A model generated the notes under the pieces. That model saw only the letters and a list, made by a program, of their open reading frames with translations. It had not been told where the DNA came from and ran no database searches. From an uncultured Christensenellaceae bacterium (lineage in GTDB: Bacteria > Bacillota > Clostridia > Christensenellales > UBA3700): 64,000 nt of DNA. Below are positions 27,987-37,395 of this stretch, one piece after another. The translations under genes were made by a program, and so were the position numbers. Position 1 is the first letter of the stretch, and each line of letters starts with the position of its first letter. The DNA lies in the NCBI GenBank assembly GCA_910587685.1, contig CAJUMY010000007.1, forward strand, positions 1-64,000, given 5' to 3'.

Positions 27987-29582
27987 TCAATTCTCCGATA
28001 CGACGTCGGCAACGGTCGTTTCCGCCGCCTTTTCTTCTATATCTTCTTTAAGAGTCAGATCTCCGTCCTTTGACTTAACTATCTCAAGCATCTTATCGAA
28101 GTCGTCTGATATTTCCTGAGACGGCTTCTTTTTGTCGAGGAGAGATACTATCCAAAGCGCGGCGGTCGCAAGGATGAATCCGGGAAGCAATTCGTAAATC
28201 GCCCAAAAACCTCCGAGACGCGAAAGTCCGTACTTGAAGATTATCGTTGTGAGAGCGCCTGTAACTATAGACGCAACCGCGCCTTTCATCGTTATACGCT
28301 TCGAATAGAGCGAGAAGAGAATCACGGGGCCGAACGATGCTCCGAAACCTGCCCATGCGTACTGTACGAGCTTGAATATCGAACTATTCTCGTCATACGC
28401 TATTATAAGAGCTATGATGGCGATGACAACTATAGCGCCTCTACTGACCCAAAGCGCTTCCTTGTCCGAAGCGTTCTTTCTTATGAATTTCCTGTAAATA
28501 TCATTGGAGAACGCGGAAGCCGCTACGAGTAACTGCGAATCCGCCGTAGACATTATAGCAGCAAGCACCGCCGAGAGGAAAATACCCGCAAGTATCGGGT
28601 GGAAGAGTTTTCCTATCACGGCGATGAGTATCTGCTCCGGATCGTCGACGTTAATACCTAAGCCCGTAGCGAGTATTCCTATCGCAAGAGCGCAACCCAT
28701 AGATATGAGCACCCATATCATAGCTATGACCGTAGCGGACCGTATCGTCTTCTTGTCCTTCGTCGCCATAAATCTTACGAGTATATGCGGCATTCCGAAA
28801 TAGCCGAGTCCCCAAGCAAGCGAGGATATTATTCCCAAAAATCCGAACGTCACGCCCGACGCCGAGCCTGCCGCCGCCTCTTCATAGAACAGGTCTGCGA
28901 TATTCTTAAACACGCCGTTTGCCGTGATCATGCCCTCTTCGCCCATATTGGTCATCATGACGATAGGAATGATCATCAATGCGAAAAACATGAGCAGTCC
29001 TTGAAAAAGGTCTGTCCAAGACACCGCAAGAAATCCGCCGAGGAAAGTGTACACTATTATAACGACCGCCCCGATAACGAGCGCAGTACGGTAATCGAGA
29101 GGGAATATATTGGAAAACAGTTTCGCTCCTGCAGAGAACATCGACGCCGTATATACCGTAAAGAATACAAATATGACTACTGCCGCGACCGCGCTCAGTA
29201 TTCCCCTTCTATCCTTAAAGCGGTTGCCGAGATAACTCGGTATCGTCAGCGAATTCCCTGCGACCTGAGAATATACCCTAAGACGCTTTGCGACGAACAG
29301 CCAGTTGAGGAACGTACCTATCATAAGTCCTAGCGCAGTCCATATAGCTTCCTTTGCTCCGTTCACCGTAGCGAAAGCCATTCCCGGAATACCTGTGAGC
29401 AGCCAGCCGCTCATATCCGACGCCTGCGTCGACATCGCCGAAACCCACGGATTAAGCTTTCTGCCGCCGAGAATGTAGTCCGAGAGCGACATCTTCTTCC
29501 TTGTAAAAATAGCGCCGACTACTATCATGCTGATCATATAAAGAATAAAAACAATGAGAATACTGATCTCTTTTGAAGACAT
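27987..29582 (-). CDS. putP: Sodium/proline symporter PutP
   Basis: A 531-aa member of the solute:sodium symporter family with about 13 predicted membrane helices. The diagnostic substrate and sodium region QASDMSGWLLTGIPG near residues 53-67 and the loop RLRVYSQVAGNSLTIPSYLGNRF are characteristic of PutP rather than pantothenate or sugar members. A short charged cytoplasmic C-terminus follows. It takes up proline with Na+ as a nutrient or osmoprotectant. GGAGG precedes the ATG. A strong near-consensus promoter and a strong terminator make it a single-gene unit. Confidence 0.93.
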   Translation of the reverse strand: MSSKEISILIVFILYMISMIVVGAIFTRKKMSLSDYILGGRKLNPWVSAMSTQASDMSGWLLTGIPGMAFATVNGAKEAIWTALGLMIGTFLNWLFVAKRLRVYSQVAGNSLTIPSYLGNRFKDRRGILSAVAAVVIFVFFTVYTASMFSAGAKLFSNIFPLDYRTALVIGAVVIIVYTFLGGFLAVSWTDLFQGLLMFFALMIIPIVMMTNMGEEGMITANGVFKNIADLFYEEAAAGSASGVTFGFLGIISSLAWGLGYFGMPHILVRFMATKDKKTIRSATVIAMIWVLISMGCALAIGILATGLGINVDDPEQILIAVIGKLFHPILAGIFLSAVLAAIMSTADSQLLVAASAFSNDIYRKFIRKNASDKEALWVSRGAIVVIAIIALIIAYDENSSIFKLVQYAWAGFGASFGPVILFSLYSKRITMKGAVASIVTGALTTIIFKYGLSRLGGFWAIYELLPGFILATAALWIVSLLDKKKPSQEISDDFDKMLEIVKSKDGDLTLKEDIEEKAAETTVADVVSEN

Positions 29583-29659
29583 TTTAACCTCCGAAAACCT
29601 TTTCTATTACCCCGAAAAAACACTAAGTATAAAAAATACAAAATGAATTGACCGCGTTA

Positions 29660-29688
29660 ATTATATAGTAAAACGATCGTTATGTCAA
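29660..29688 (-). promoter_or_regulatory. Consensus sigma-A promoter of putP with a palindrome in the spacer
   Basis: TTGACA (29688-29683) and TATAAT (29665-29660) are both perfect, with a 17-bp spacer. The spacer contains the palindrome AACGATCGTT (29672-29681), a position where a repressor would block RNA polymerase. The predicted leader is about 70 nt. Confidence 0.8.
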
Positions 29689-29922
29689 GGAAAGAGCCGA
29701 TAAGCCCGCCGTACGTATCGAAAACGTATATTTTATAACGGAAATCAACCGTTTGAAGAATTTTCTGTTGCTAAACGCATAAAACGGCGACATACGTAAA
29801 AGTGGCAATGAAAAGTTCAACGACATCACCCTAATACGGAAGCGTCGAAAAAAAGCAGCGCCCCTTAAAGAAAACTTTTAGCTTAAATAGAAAATAATAA
29901 AAGCTGTAAAAGAATAAAAAAT

Positions 29923-29945
29923 CCCCGAAGTCAAACGACTCGGGG
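29923..29945 (-). terminator. Intrinsic terminator after the duplicated membrane protein
   Basis: On the minus strand, CCCCGA-GTC pairs with GAC-T-TCGGGG around GTTT, followed by ATTTTTT. It is 75 bp past the stop of the 30021 gene. Confidence 0.85.
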
Positions 29946-30020
29946 CAATATCGCAACGCTTATATCAAAATCGCGTTACGATTTCATTTTATAATTTTTC
30001 TCTTAATAAAAAATCATTGT

Positions 30021-30879
30021 TCAGCTCTGAATATCAATAGCGCTGTTTTTCACTTTCAATTGCAAGATCGATACTAAAAGAGCCGCTATACTTATCATAC
30101 ACAAAACGGTGAAGCAATAAACGTATCCGATAGTCTCTATACCTGAGTCCATTACAGACAAAACGATATAACAAACGATAAATACTAAGATGACTGCTTG
30201 AAATACTATTTGCGATATGATCAAAGCCGATCTTTTGTTTTTCAAATATTTTCCAAGCGCTAAATTCATACCTACCCAAATTGCTATAAGCAATATAGAT
30301 CCTAAAAAATTCAACGTGACGTACATCATATTGACAGATACCATTATGATACTATGCATCAATATGACAGCGATCAACGAAGGTATTGCCGCCAAAAATA
30401 TTTTGTTTAATTTATTAACTTGCTCGGCATCAAGCTCTATCGCATTTCTAAATAGATCGATATCCGTTACGGATGCAACCAAATCGCATATCATTATGAT
30501 TATTGCCGCAAAACCTATGACAATAAAGCCGTACACCAAATATTCAGCAAATTCGGTATCATTTGTCTGCATTTGACTTACGTAAAAAATATAGATTATT
30601 ATATGAGCAAACAAAAGCGCTTGAAATATCACGTTTGCCGACACTATAGCCGATATTTTATTCTTCAATACTTTTTTTGATCCAAGATTAGCGAATATCC
30701 AAACCGCCGCAAGTACGATCTGTCCTAAAAAGCTATACCAATTTTGAATATCTCTCTTAGTGAAAAAAGTAACTATGCTGTATATAAAAGTTATTAAAAA
30801 CAACATAGGAATTATCGCTAAACGGATATTTTGCAATTTTTTCTCATGATCTACCCTCTTTGTCATATGGATTTTCATA
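30021..30879 (-). CDS. Eight-helix membrane protein with internal duplication, function unknown
   Basis: A polytopic membrane protein that I do not recognise. It consists of two tandem homologous halves of about 135-145 residues with four predicted helices each. Matching segments include SFLGQIVLAAVWIFANLGSK against NFLGSILLIAIWVGMNLALG, followed by KNKISAIVSANVIFQALL against KNKRSALIISQIVFQAVI. I place the start at an internal ATG (30879, beginning MKIHMTK); the frame is open to 30941 and no candidate has a strong Shine-Dalgarno, so the start is uncertain. AT-rich codon use is closer to the fic gene than to most neighbours. No enzymatic motif is visible. Confidence 0.75.
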
Positions 30880-31089
30880 TCTATACCAGTATGATAACAC
30901 ACTTTAGAACTATTAGCAATATATTTTACATTCCTCAACAATATGCTCCGTTTTACAGCGCCTAGACGCCCTTCGCATTTTATATTCCGATCATAACGCG
31001 CGCCGCTAAGGAAATCATCGTGTCCGAAATCAACGACAAACGATAAATAATACCGTAAAAAATCAAAACTTATCGGTAACGTCTTTGCG

Positions 31090-31650
31090 TCACATAAAGA
31101 ACGTTTTAACTATCTTCTCGATACTTTGATAATCCTTAGCGTCGCTCGCGCCTTTTATCGTATACAAGCCATCGTTCAATACAAAATACGTTCTATTATG
31201 ATTCTTCGATACGTAGTACTTCGTAGCTATTCCGCTGTTTGATATGCTCTTCTCGTCGTACTCCGCTTCGTTTGGTTCGAACGTAACGCTCGCCAAAGGA
31301 TCGATATTCGCGTTTATTTCATAACGAACTCCGTCCATTTTCAAAACGATCAAAAAGCCAGACGCTTTTTCGTCATAACCGTTGACGGACGCCGCGTATT
31401 CTTTCGTAACGGCAACATTATATACGACATATATCTCCGTTTCGTCATATCCCGCGATCTTGGGTATAACGAGTCTTTCGCCTATCGCGACGCTCAGCTC
31501 GCCCATGCTATTTAGTTTCCTCTGGCGCGTAACGTTATTCTCTCCATCGCGAGATACGTGAAGCGTTAGCGCAAGAACGATCGCGACGGCAACTACTACG
31601 AGAACTGCGACGCTTATTCCTATGACGATCAATTTTTTCTTCTTATCCAT
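31090..31650 (-). CDS. Small membrane-anchored extracytoplasmic protein
   Basis: A 186-aa protein with a basic N-terminus (MDKKKK), one hydrophobic helix (about 7-30) and a soluble domain that is likely outside the membrane. The C-terminal part (TKYYVSKNHNRTYFVLNDGLYTIKG...KIVKTFF) resembles the DUF4367-type domain found at the end of some anti-sigma-related or exported proteins; this is a tentative resemblance. ATG 31650 has AGGAGA upstream, better than the longer frame at 31680. It lies 42 bp downstream of rsmI on the same strand, so it may share the rsmI transcript. Function unknown. Confidence 0.75.
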   Translation of the reverse strand: MDKKKKLIVIGISVAVLVVVAVAIVLALTLHVSRDGENNVTRQRKLNSMGELSVAIGERLVIPKIAGYDETEIYVVYNVAVTKEYAASVNGYDEKASGFLIVLKMDGVRYEINANIDPLASVTFEPNEAEYDEKSISNSGIATKYYVSKNHNRTYFVLNDGLYTIKGASDAKDYQSIEKIVKTFFM

Positions 31651-31692
31651 AATATATTCTCCTATATGAAAATAACTCAAAAGCCAAATACG

Positions 31693-32514
31693 TCAATCTC
31701 TTTCCATATCGAGAACGGCTTTATATATCTCGTCCTTAGGCACGCCTCTCTCTCTTGCAGTCGCCTTGATCGCTTCCTTTTTATTCATGTATTTCATGAG
31801 ATTGACTTTGTAGTGTTCCTCAGCAGTCATATCGGTGAAGTTATCTGAAGAGTCGTCCTTCCCCTCCACTACGACCACGTACTCTCCTCTCGGGTTCTCG
31901 ACGCGTAAACTATCCAAAAAGCCCTCTTCTACGCTCTCGTAAAGTTTAGTCAGCTCCTTGATCATAAAAACGCGTCTTTTGCCGAAATGAGCGTACATAT
32001 CAGATATATCGTCGTTGATATTATAAGGCGAAGAGTAGAATATCAGCGTAGAATCTACGTCGGCGTATCTTGCAAGAACATCCTCTCTTTCCTTCTTCTT
32101 TTCGGGCAAAAATCCTAAAAACGTAAACGACCGCGCGGCGATCCCCGTAAGGCTCAGCGCAGTCACGCAGGCGCTGGCTCCGGGTATCGAAGTCACGTAA
32201 AAGCCTTCCTTTCGAACTTTATCTACAACTATAGCGCCGGGATCCGATACGCACGGCATACCCGCGTCGGTTATGAGAGCGACGCTTTTACCTTCCCTGA
32301 TAAGGGCGATTATCTCATCGCCCGCCTTCATCTCTTTTTCCTTATAACAACTAATTAGCCGCTTGTTTATTCCGTAATGCTCGAGGAGTATCCTCGAGTG
32401 TCTCGTGTCTTCGCACGCGATCACGTCGACGCTCTTTAACGTATTTATCGCTCTTAGCGTTATATCTTCGAGATTTCCTATCGGCGTTGCGACAAGATAC
32501 AGTCCTTTATCCAT
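31693..32514 (-). CDS. rsmI: 16S rRNA (cytidine1402-2'-O)-methyltransferase
   Basis: SAM-dependent methyltransferase of the tetrapyrrole-methylase fold that 2'-O-methylates C1402 in the ribosomal P site. It is 273 aa, the usual length. Signatures include LYLVATPIGNLEDITLRA at the N-terminus, CEDTRHSRILL, the SAM loop LITDAGMPCVSDPG and VTSIPGASA. The short C-terminal helical region (KEAIKATARERGVPKDEIYKAVL) is also typical. It overlaps trmN6-like by 8 bp. Secure identification. Confidence 0.96.
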   Translation of the reverse strand: MDKGLYLVATPIGNLEDITLRAINTLKSVDVIACEDTRHSRILLEHYGINKRLISCYKEKEMKAGDEIIALIREGKSVALITDAGMPCVSDPGAIVVDKVRKEGFYVTSIPGASACVTALSLTGIAARSFTFLGFLPEKKKEREDVLARYADVDSTLIFYSSPYNINDDISDMYAHFGKRRVFMIKELTKLYESVEEGFLDSLRVENPRGEYVVVVEGKDDSSDNFTDMTAEEHYKVNLMKYMNKKEAIKATARERGVPKDEIYKAVLDMERD

Positions 32515-33250
32515 TTCGTCCGTCCTTAAAATACATTTTTTCAGCCTCTTTAGTCATAGAGCCGTCCTCGTTATAGACTACGAATCTTTTCATTATGAGA
32601 CCGTGTTTCGCGCCCCTCTTGCCCTTCACAATGAACGTATCGGCTTCCTTCGACGCTTTGGGATATATGAGAGTTATCTCCTTCGGAATTATATCGGCGT
32701 CGGACATTACAGCTATGACCTCGGCAAGTCTCGATACCTTCTGAACCATATAGAACGAGCCTCCGAACTTGAGCGTGCTGCGAACCGCCGAAATCAGCTC
32801 TCTAAGCGTCAGCGTCACTTCGTGTCTCGCGATGCGTATCTCCTCTTTTTCCTTCATACCGCCCGACGTAAAATATGGCGGATTGGAGATAACGATATCG
32901 AATATACCTATACTGTCCTTAACGTCGTTGATATCGGCGTTCATAACTTCTATCTTATCGCCGAGCGAATTGTACTCGATACTGCGTCTTGCCATATCGC
33001 ACATCTCAGGCTGTATCTCTACGCCGAGAATACGTCCGACGTTCTTTTTCGCGGCAATGATCATAGGCATGATAAAAGAACCACTCCCGATGTCGAGCGC
33101 TCTATCCGACGAAGACGCCGAAACGCTGTTTGCCAAAATCACCGCGTCCGACGTGAAACAGTACATGTCTCTATTTTGAATAATTTTAAGAGAATCTATT
33201 CCGAGCTCTTCTAGTCTCTCGTTTTCTTTTAGTTCTATCCGTCCGTTCAT
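32507..33250 (-). CDS. tRNA1(Val) (adenine37-N6)-methyltransferase-like
   Basis: A 247-aa class I SAM methyltransferase of the TrmN6/YfiC family. The SAM-binding region DIGSGSFIMPMIIA is followed by the catalytic NPPY motif (ISNPPYF) used for exocyclic-amine methylation. Its Bacillota relatives are consistently next to rsmI and sometimes a GIY-YIG protein, so the neighbourhood supports the assignment. Reading runs directly into rsmI. Substrate specificity (tRNA A37 versus another RNA) is inferred from the family. Confidence 0.88.
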   Translation of the reverse strand: MNGRIELKENERLEELGIDSLKIIQNRDMYCFTSDAVILANSVSASSSDRALDIGSGSFIMPMIIAAKKNVGRILGVEIQPEMCDMARRSIEYNSLGDKIEVMNADINDVKDSIGIFDIVISNPPYFTSGGMKEKEEIRIARHEVTLTLRELISAVRSTLKFGGSFYMVQKVSRLAEVIAVMSDADIIPKEITLIYPKASKEADTFIVKGKRGAKHGLIMKRFVVYNEDGSMTKEAEKMYFKDGRNG

Positions 33251-33406
33251 ATCGTTTTAATGATAACACATTTATAAGAAGGATTGCAAGACATATGAGA
33301 CTCAATAATCTTACCGACGGATCTTGTACATGTCTATCGTTACCGAAAACAGTATTTTGCCGTCGTTAAAACACGGAAATTTCACGGTATTTATCAAAAA
33401 ACGGTA

Positions 33407-33435
33407 TTGACAACGGACATTTCTTCGTATATAAT
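33407..33435 (+). promoter_or_regulatory. Consensus promoter of the FAD-dependent dehydrogenase gene
   Basis: TTGACA (33407-33412), a 17-bp spacer and TATAAT (33430-33435), both hexamers perfect. The leader is about 50 nt. Confidence 0.85.
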
Positions 33436-33492
33436 CGTTAAGGCTTGTCGAAAGACAAAAAGCTCGCAAATAATGATTCGGAGGAAAAAATA

Positions 33493-34905
33493 ATGATTGC
33501 AAGACACGAGAAGTACGACGTAGCTATAATAGGCGGCGGCATAGGAGGACTCATGTGCGCCGAGAGACTGATAAGCGCCGATGCGTCGCTCAAGATAGTA
33601 ATATTTGAAAGAGGACGCGCGCTCAAAGACAGGATATGCCCGATAGTTGCGAAAAAATGTTCGAAATGCGTAAAATGCGACCCGTGCGCCATTATGAGAG
33701 GAGTCGCCGGAGCGGGAGCGTTTTCCGACGGGAAATACGTGATAAGCACCGAATACGGCGGTTGGCTCACCGACTTTGCCGAACCGAAAACGGTCATCGA
33801 CTACATAGAACAGGCTGATGAGATACTCGTCAGACACGGCGCGACGAAAGAGCGATACCGCCCGAGCGACGAATTGAAACTAAAGTGTCTTAAATACGAT
33901 CTGCATATGCAGCAAGCCGAGCTCAAACATCTCGGCACCGACGAAAACTTCAGCACTATGCTGAGCTTTACAGACGAACTCTCGAACAAGGCGGAGATTC
34001 TTACGCTCACGGAAGTCGTCGACGTCGACAAGACCGACGGAACTATCAGATATACAAACGGCTGCGATACTCTGTCTCTGAAAGCCGATAAAATAGTCTT
34101 CGCCGTCGGACGCGCAGGCTCTGATTTTTTCGCTAAGTGGTGCAGAAAACAGAATATAAGACTTGCGAACAACCAAGTCGACGTAGGAGTAAGGGTCGAG
34201 CTTCCCAAGCTCGTATGGCAAGCTTTCAGCGAAAAAATATACGAACCTAAAATATGGTACAGAAGCAAAAATTACGGCGATACTACGCGAATGTTCTGTT
34301 TTAACGAAGGCGGCAACGTAGTAGTCGAAAACACCGACGGCGTTCTGACCGTGAACGGACACGCATATAAGGCGAAAGAAAAAAAGACCGAAAACAGCAA
34401 CTTTGCGCTCCTTACCACGACGCGTTTTACAGAACCTTTCAAAGAGCCGATAGAATATGCGAAATACGTTGCGTCGCTTGCGAACAAGATAAGCGGCGGA
34501 AGCGTACTCGTTCAGCGATTCGGCGATCTCATAAAGGGAAGACGCACCAACGAAGAGCGGCTCAAGCAGTCGACTACGCGTCCTACTCTCGACGCCGTAG
34601 CGGGAGACCTATCTCTATGTATGCCTAAACGTCAGCTTGACAACATTATCGAGACGATCTACGCGCTAGACAAGATCGCCCCGGGAACCGCGAACTACGA
34701 CACTCTCCTATACGGAATAGAATGTAAATATTACTCGGCGCGTCCCGATACGGAAAACTTCAGGATCAAAGGAACGGAAAATATTTACGCGGTAGGAGAC
34801 GGTGCGGGCTTTACGCGCTCGCTTTCGCAAGCCGCAGCCAACGGACTTATGACAGCGGACGTTATGCTCGGCAAGAAAACGTTCTCGAAAACGCATAATA
34901 ATTGA
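33493..34905 (+). CDS. FAD-dependent dehydrogenase (COG2509-type)
   Basis: A 470-aa flavoprotein. The N-terminal dinucleotide-binding motif VAIIGGGIGGLMCAE is at about residues 10-24 and a second nucleotide-contact motif VGDGAGFTRSL is near the C-terminus. A conserved cysteine-rich segment (CPIVAKKCSKCVKCDPC, about 46-62) precedes GAGAFSDGKY; this Cys cluster plus GGAG/AFSDGK is the hallmark of the uncharacterised 'FAD-dependent dehydrogenase' family. Start ATG 33493 has GGAGG 9 bases upstream. The substrate is not known and the cluster may bind Fe-S or zinc. It stands alone, transcribed rightward. Confidence 0.9.
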   Translation: MIARHEKYDVAIIGGGIGGLMCAERLISADASLKIVIFERGRALKDRICPIVAKKCSKCVKCDPCAIMRGVAGAGAFSDGKYVISTEYGGWLTDFAEPKTVIDYIEQADEILVRHGATKERYRPSDELKLKCLKYDLHMQQAELKHLGTDENFSTMLSFTDELSNKAEILTLTEVVDVDKTDGTIRYTNGCDTLSLKADKIVFAVGRAGSDFFAKWCRKQNIRLANNQVDVGVRVELPKLVWQAFSEKIYEPKIWYRSKNYGDTTRMFCFNEGGNVVVENTDGVLTVNGHAYKAKEKKTENSNFALLTTTRFTEPFKEPIEYAKYVASLANKISGGSVLVQRFGDLIKGRRTNEERLKQSTTRPTLDAVAGDLSLCMPKRQLDNIIETIYALDKIAPGTANYDTLLYGIECKYYSARPDTENFRIKGTENIYAVGDGAGFTRSLSQAAANGLMTADVMLGKKTFSKTHNN

Positions 34906-34993
34906 ACCTTTTACCCACACTATCCATAAAAGACATCGAAGTGTACGGCGATCAAATATTAAGTTATATCGCGTATAATATTTTGTATAACGC

Positions 34994-35022
34994 TTGACAA
35001 AACAACTTCGCTGTGATAAACT
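34994..35022 (+). promoter_or_regulatory. Promoter of the Wzz-like gene
   Basis: TTGACA (34994-34999) and TAAACT (35017-35022), spaced 17 bp. The leader is about 50 nt. Confidence 0.7.
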
Positions 35023-35078
35023 GAATTTGTGTTTATGGGAAATAACCCTATTATCAACATATGAAAAGGAGATCTATA

Positions 35079-36578
35079 ATGGATAATAACGAAAGAAACG
35101 ACAATGTTTTCGACGATAGACCTACGGGAGAACTAACTTTCGGAAGGATATTCAAAATCATAAAATATTCCGCTCTGCGTATTTTGGTATACGCGCTCGT
35201 CGCGGTCATTATCGCCGGGATCGCTTCCGTCGCGTTGACGTTAGTCGAAAAGCCTGTAGAATCGGTTTCCGCCGTAATAGAATTCAACTACGACGGTATA
35301 TCCGAAGGAAAGGATCCTATCGGAACTTCTTTCAACAGCGACATCATGAAAAAGCCTATCGTACTCAACAGAGCGCTGGACAATACCAATCTCAGAAGCG
35401 ATAGCGTGAACGCGTCGAATCTTCAAAGTTATATCTCTATAACGGGAGTTATCCCGCCCGAGACTCTCGCTAAAATAGAGGATCTCAAGAAGGATACAAA
35501 CACCTCCGTCGACACCAACGAGCAGATAGCGAACCTCAAATATTATTCTACGAGATTCGTTCTCTCTCTTAATAATTACGGATCTTTAGACCTTTCCGAA
35601 AAGGACGCGACAGTCCTTATGAAGGAGATAATCAAAGAATTCCAAGCTTACTGGGAAGAGACGTATAATAAGACTCCTATCCTATCGACTTTCGTGTATA
35701 AGGATATCGTCGAGAACGGCGCAAGCAAGGAGTTCGCTCACTACAGCGATATACTTTCCAACGAGCTTAGCATACTGAAAGATTATCTTTCTTCTAAAGT
35801 AGATATCCCTTACGTTTATTCAAAGACCGGCGACACGTACGCAAGTCTTTTGAGTCAGCTCACCACCTTCGAGGATACCGTATTCAGAAGCTATGACGCG
35901 TTCATATATTCCAATAACGTATATCAGAACAAGACCGATATAATCAACGAGCTCAATCATAATATAATGGAACTCGACGCCAAGATAAACGCGGCTTCCG
36001 CCCTTATCTCGTCGCTTAACGAACAGCTCAAAAACTACGAACAGAATACGACCATTTTGCCGGACGGGAACGGCGGTCAGACTATCATTACTTCATATCC
36101 CGAACAGTATTCTAAAATACAGGAAACGATAACCAAGAAACTCGAAGAAAAAAGCGATTTGGAATCTAAAAAGAAAATAGCGGAGCAAAGAAAAGAAAAA
36201 ATCGAAAACACGCAGGATTCGCCGTCTGCAGAGGCCGACGTAAAAAGAGCTACCGAACTCCTTGTTCAATCGGCAAGCGAATTCCTCCGCATATCCGAAA
36301 ACGCGCAAAATCTTACGGACGAATACCGTGAAAACGTATCTCTCGCGAACTCGGTAAAGCAGGTTACTCCGGTAAGCGCAAGCATAGAAAAAGGTATAGG
36401 AATGAAAACCTATCTCATAATATTCGCAGTAGCTATAGTACTTGCCGCATTAATTGCAATAGCCGTAACGCTTAGGCTTCAAAAGAAATTTTCTTTACCT
36501 AAAAGAAATAACGAGACCGTTGCCGCGACGGTCACAGCTACCGAAATAGATAACGATTCGGAAAGTAAAAAAGAATAA
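35079..36578 (+). CDS. Wzz-like chain-length/co-polymerase-type membrane protein
   Basis: A 499-aa protein with a transmembrane helix near the N-terminus (about residues 35-55) and another near the C-terminus (about 445-467). Between them is a large extracytoplasmic region with long coiled-coil segments (for example NHNIMELDAKINAASALISSLNEQL and EKLEEKSDLESKKKIAEQRKEKIE). This two-TM/coiled-coil plan is typical of polysaccharide co-polymerases and chain-length determinants (Wzz/PCP). No tyrosine kinase domain is fused. ATG 35079 is chosen for its AAGGAG ribosome binding site. The neighbours are not polysaccharide genes, but an O-antigen-ligase-like gene lies at 59.2 kb. Family membership is inferred from architecture. 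Confidence 0.7.
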   Translation: MDNNERNDNVFDDRPTGELTFGRIFKIIKYSALRILVYALVAVIIAGIASVALTLVEKPVESVSAVIEFNYDGISEGKDPIGTSFNSDIMKKPIVLNRALDNTNLRSDSVNASNLQSYISITGVIPPETLAKIEDLKKDTNTSVDTNEQIANLKYYSTRFVLSLNNYGSLDLSEKDATVLMKEIIKEFQAYWEETYNKTPILSTFVYKDIVENGASKEFAHYSDILSNELSILKDYLSSKVDIPYVYSKTGDTYASLLSQLTTFEDTVFRSYDAFIYSNNVYQNKTDIINELNHNIMELDAKINAASALISSLNEQLKNYEQNTTILPDGNGGQTIITSYPEQYSKIQETITKKLEEKSDLESKKKIAEQRKEKIENTQDSPSAEADVKRATELLVQSASEFLRISENAQNLTDEYRENVSLANSVKQVTPVSASIEKGIGMKTYLIIFAVAIVLAALIAIAVTLRLQKKFSLPKRNNETVAATVTATEIDNDSESKKE

Positions 36579-36601
36579 GTATTAAAAACATGATAAAAAA
36601 T

Positions 36602-36628
36602 ACGGCGTATCTTTTGAGATAACGCCGT
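36602..36628 (+). terminator. Intrinsic terminator after the Wzz-like gene
   Basis: A stem ACGGCGT-ATCT/AGAT-AACGCCGT with a TTTG loop is followed by TTATTTTTT. Confidence 0.85.
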
Positions 36629-36670
36629 TATTTTTTACATCAATGATAATTTACTTTTACTACGATCTTA

Positions 36671-36708
36671 ACGGCGGATATTTATCGAAAATGATAAATA
36701 TCCGCCGT
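36671..36708. repeat. 16-bp perfect hairpin between convergent genes
   Basis: ACGGCGGATATTTATC (36671-36686) is exactly complementary to 36693-36708 with a 6-base loop. There is no T-run on either side. It lies between the terminator of the Wzz-like gene and the 3' end of dpaB, so it may act as a leftward transcript end or stabiliser. Confidence 0.6.
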
Positions 36709-36804
36709 ACATCCCACCGTTTTACAATACTTTTCCTCTTGTCCTTCGGCGAACGGACAGCAGACGCTTCCTTTAGATATATAAAAACGCTTGCGTTCTT
36801 TATC

Positions 36805-37386
36805 CTAAGAATTAGTTCTCGGTATCAGTTCGACTTGCTTTCCTATTAGCGCGTTATCGAGAGCGGCGTTGACTTTATCCTTTCTGAAGACGAGCGACTT
36901 CGGCTTGTTGAGGCTGTCGTCCTGTTCGTACGGCACGAAATAGAAATTCTTCATATTCATGAGTCTGCCGATATTTTCGTAACTTGCGCCGAGACCGTCG
37001 TTCGTAGAAAGCGCGATAACTACCGGCATATTTCCCCTCATATGCGACTTTACCGCCATCGTTACGGGAGTATCGGTAATGCCGTGCGCTAATTTTGCGA
37101 GCGTATTACCGGTACACGGCAGTACTAGCAAGACGTCGAACATACGCTTCGGCCCTATGGGCTCGGCGCCTTCGATAGTATCTATTACTTCTCTTCCAGT
37201 GACTTTTTCGATTTCTTCCCTGAACGTCTTTGCGTCGTAAAATCTCGTATCGAGTTTCGCGACGTTAAACGACAGTATAGGCTGAACGGAATATCCCTTT
37301 TCGACAAGACTTCCCGCGATATCGACACACTTATGTAGCGTACAGAAAGAGCCGCATATCGCAAGACCCAGCTTAATATCCTTCAT
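36805..37386 (-). CDS. dpaB: Dipicolinate synthase subunit B
   Basis: A 193-aa flavoprotein subunit of dipicolinate synthase (SpoVFB), which with DpaA makes dipicolinic acid in the mother cell during sporulation. The flavoprotein-type start LGLAICGSFCTLHKC and the FMN-phosphate region VLPCTGNTLAKLAHGITDTPVTMAVKSH are typical, as is RGNMPVVIALSTNDGLG. It has AGGAGG 5 bp before its ATG and follows dpaA with a 9-bp gap. Presence indicates the organism makes calcium-dipicolinate-containing spores. Confidence 0.95.
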   Translation of the reverse strand: MKDIKLGLAICGSFCTLHKCVDIAGSLVEKGYSVQPILSFNVAKLDTRFYDAKTFREEIEKVTGREVIDTIEGAEPIGPKRMFDVLLVLPCTGNTLAKLAHGITDTPVTMAVKSHMRGNMPVVIALSTNDGLGASYENIGRLMNMKNFYFVPYEQDDSLNKPKSLVFRKDKVNAALDNALIGKQVELIPRTNS

Positions 37387-37395
37387 GATTACCTC

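Larger units (their letters stand above)
29583..30020. other. Intergenic region upstream of putP
   Basis: Besides the putP promoter it contains only the terminator of the next leftward gene (29923-29945). The 29690-29910 segment shows no start codon with a ribosome binding site. Confidence 0.5.
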
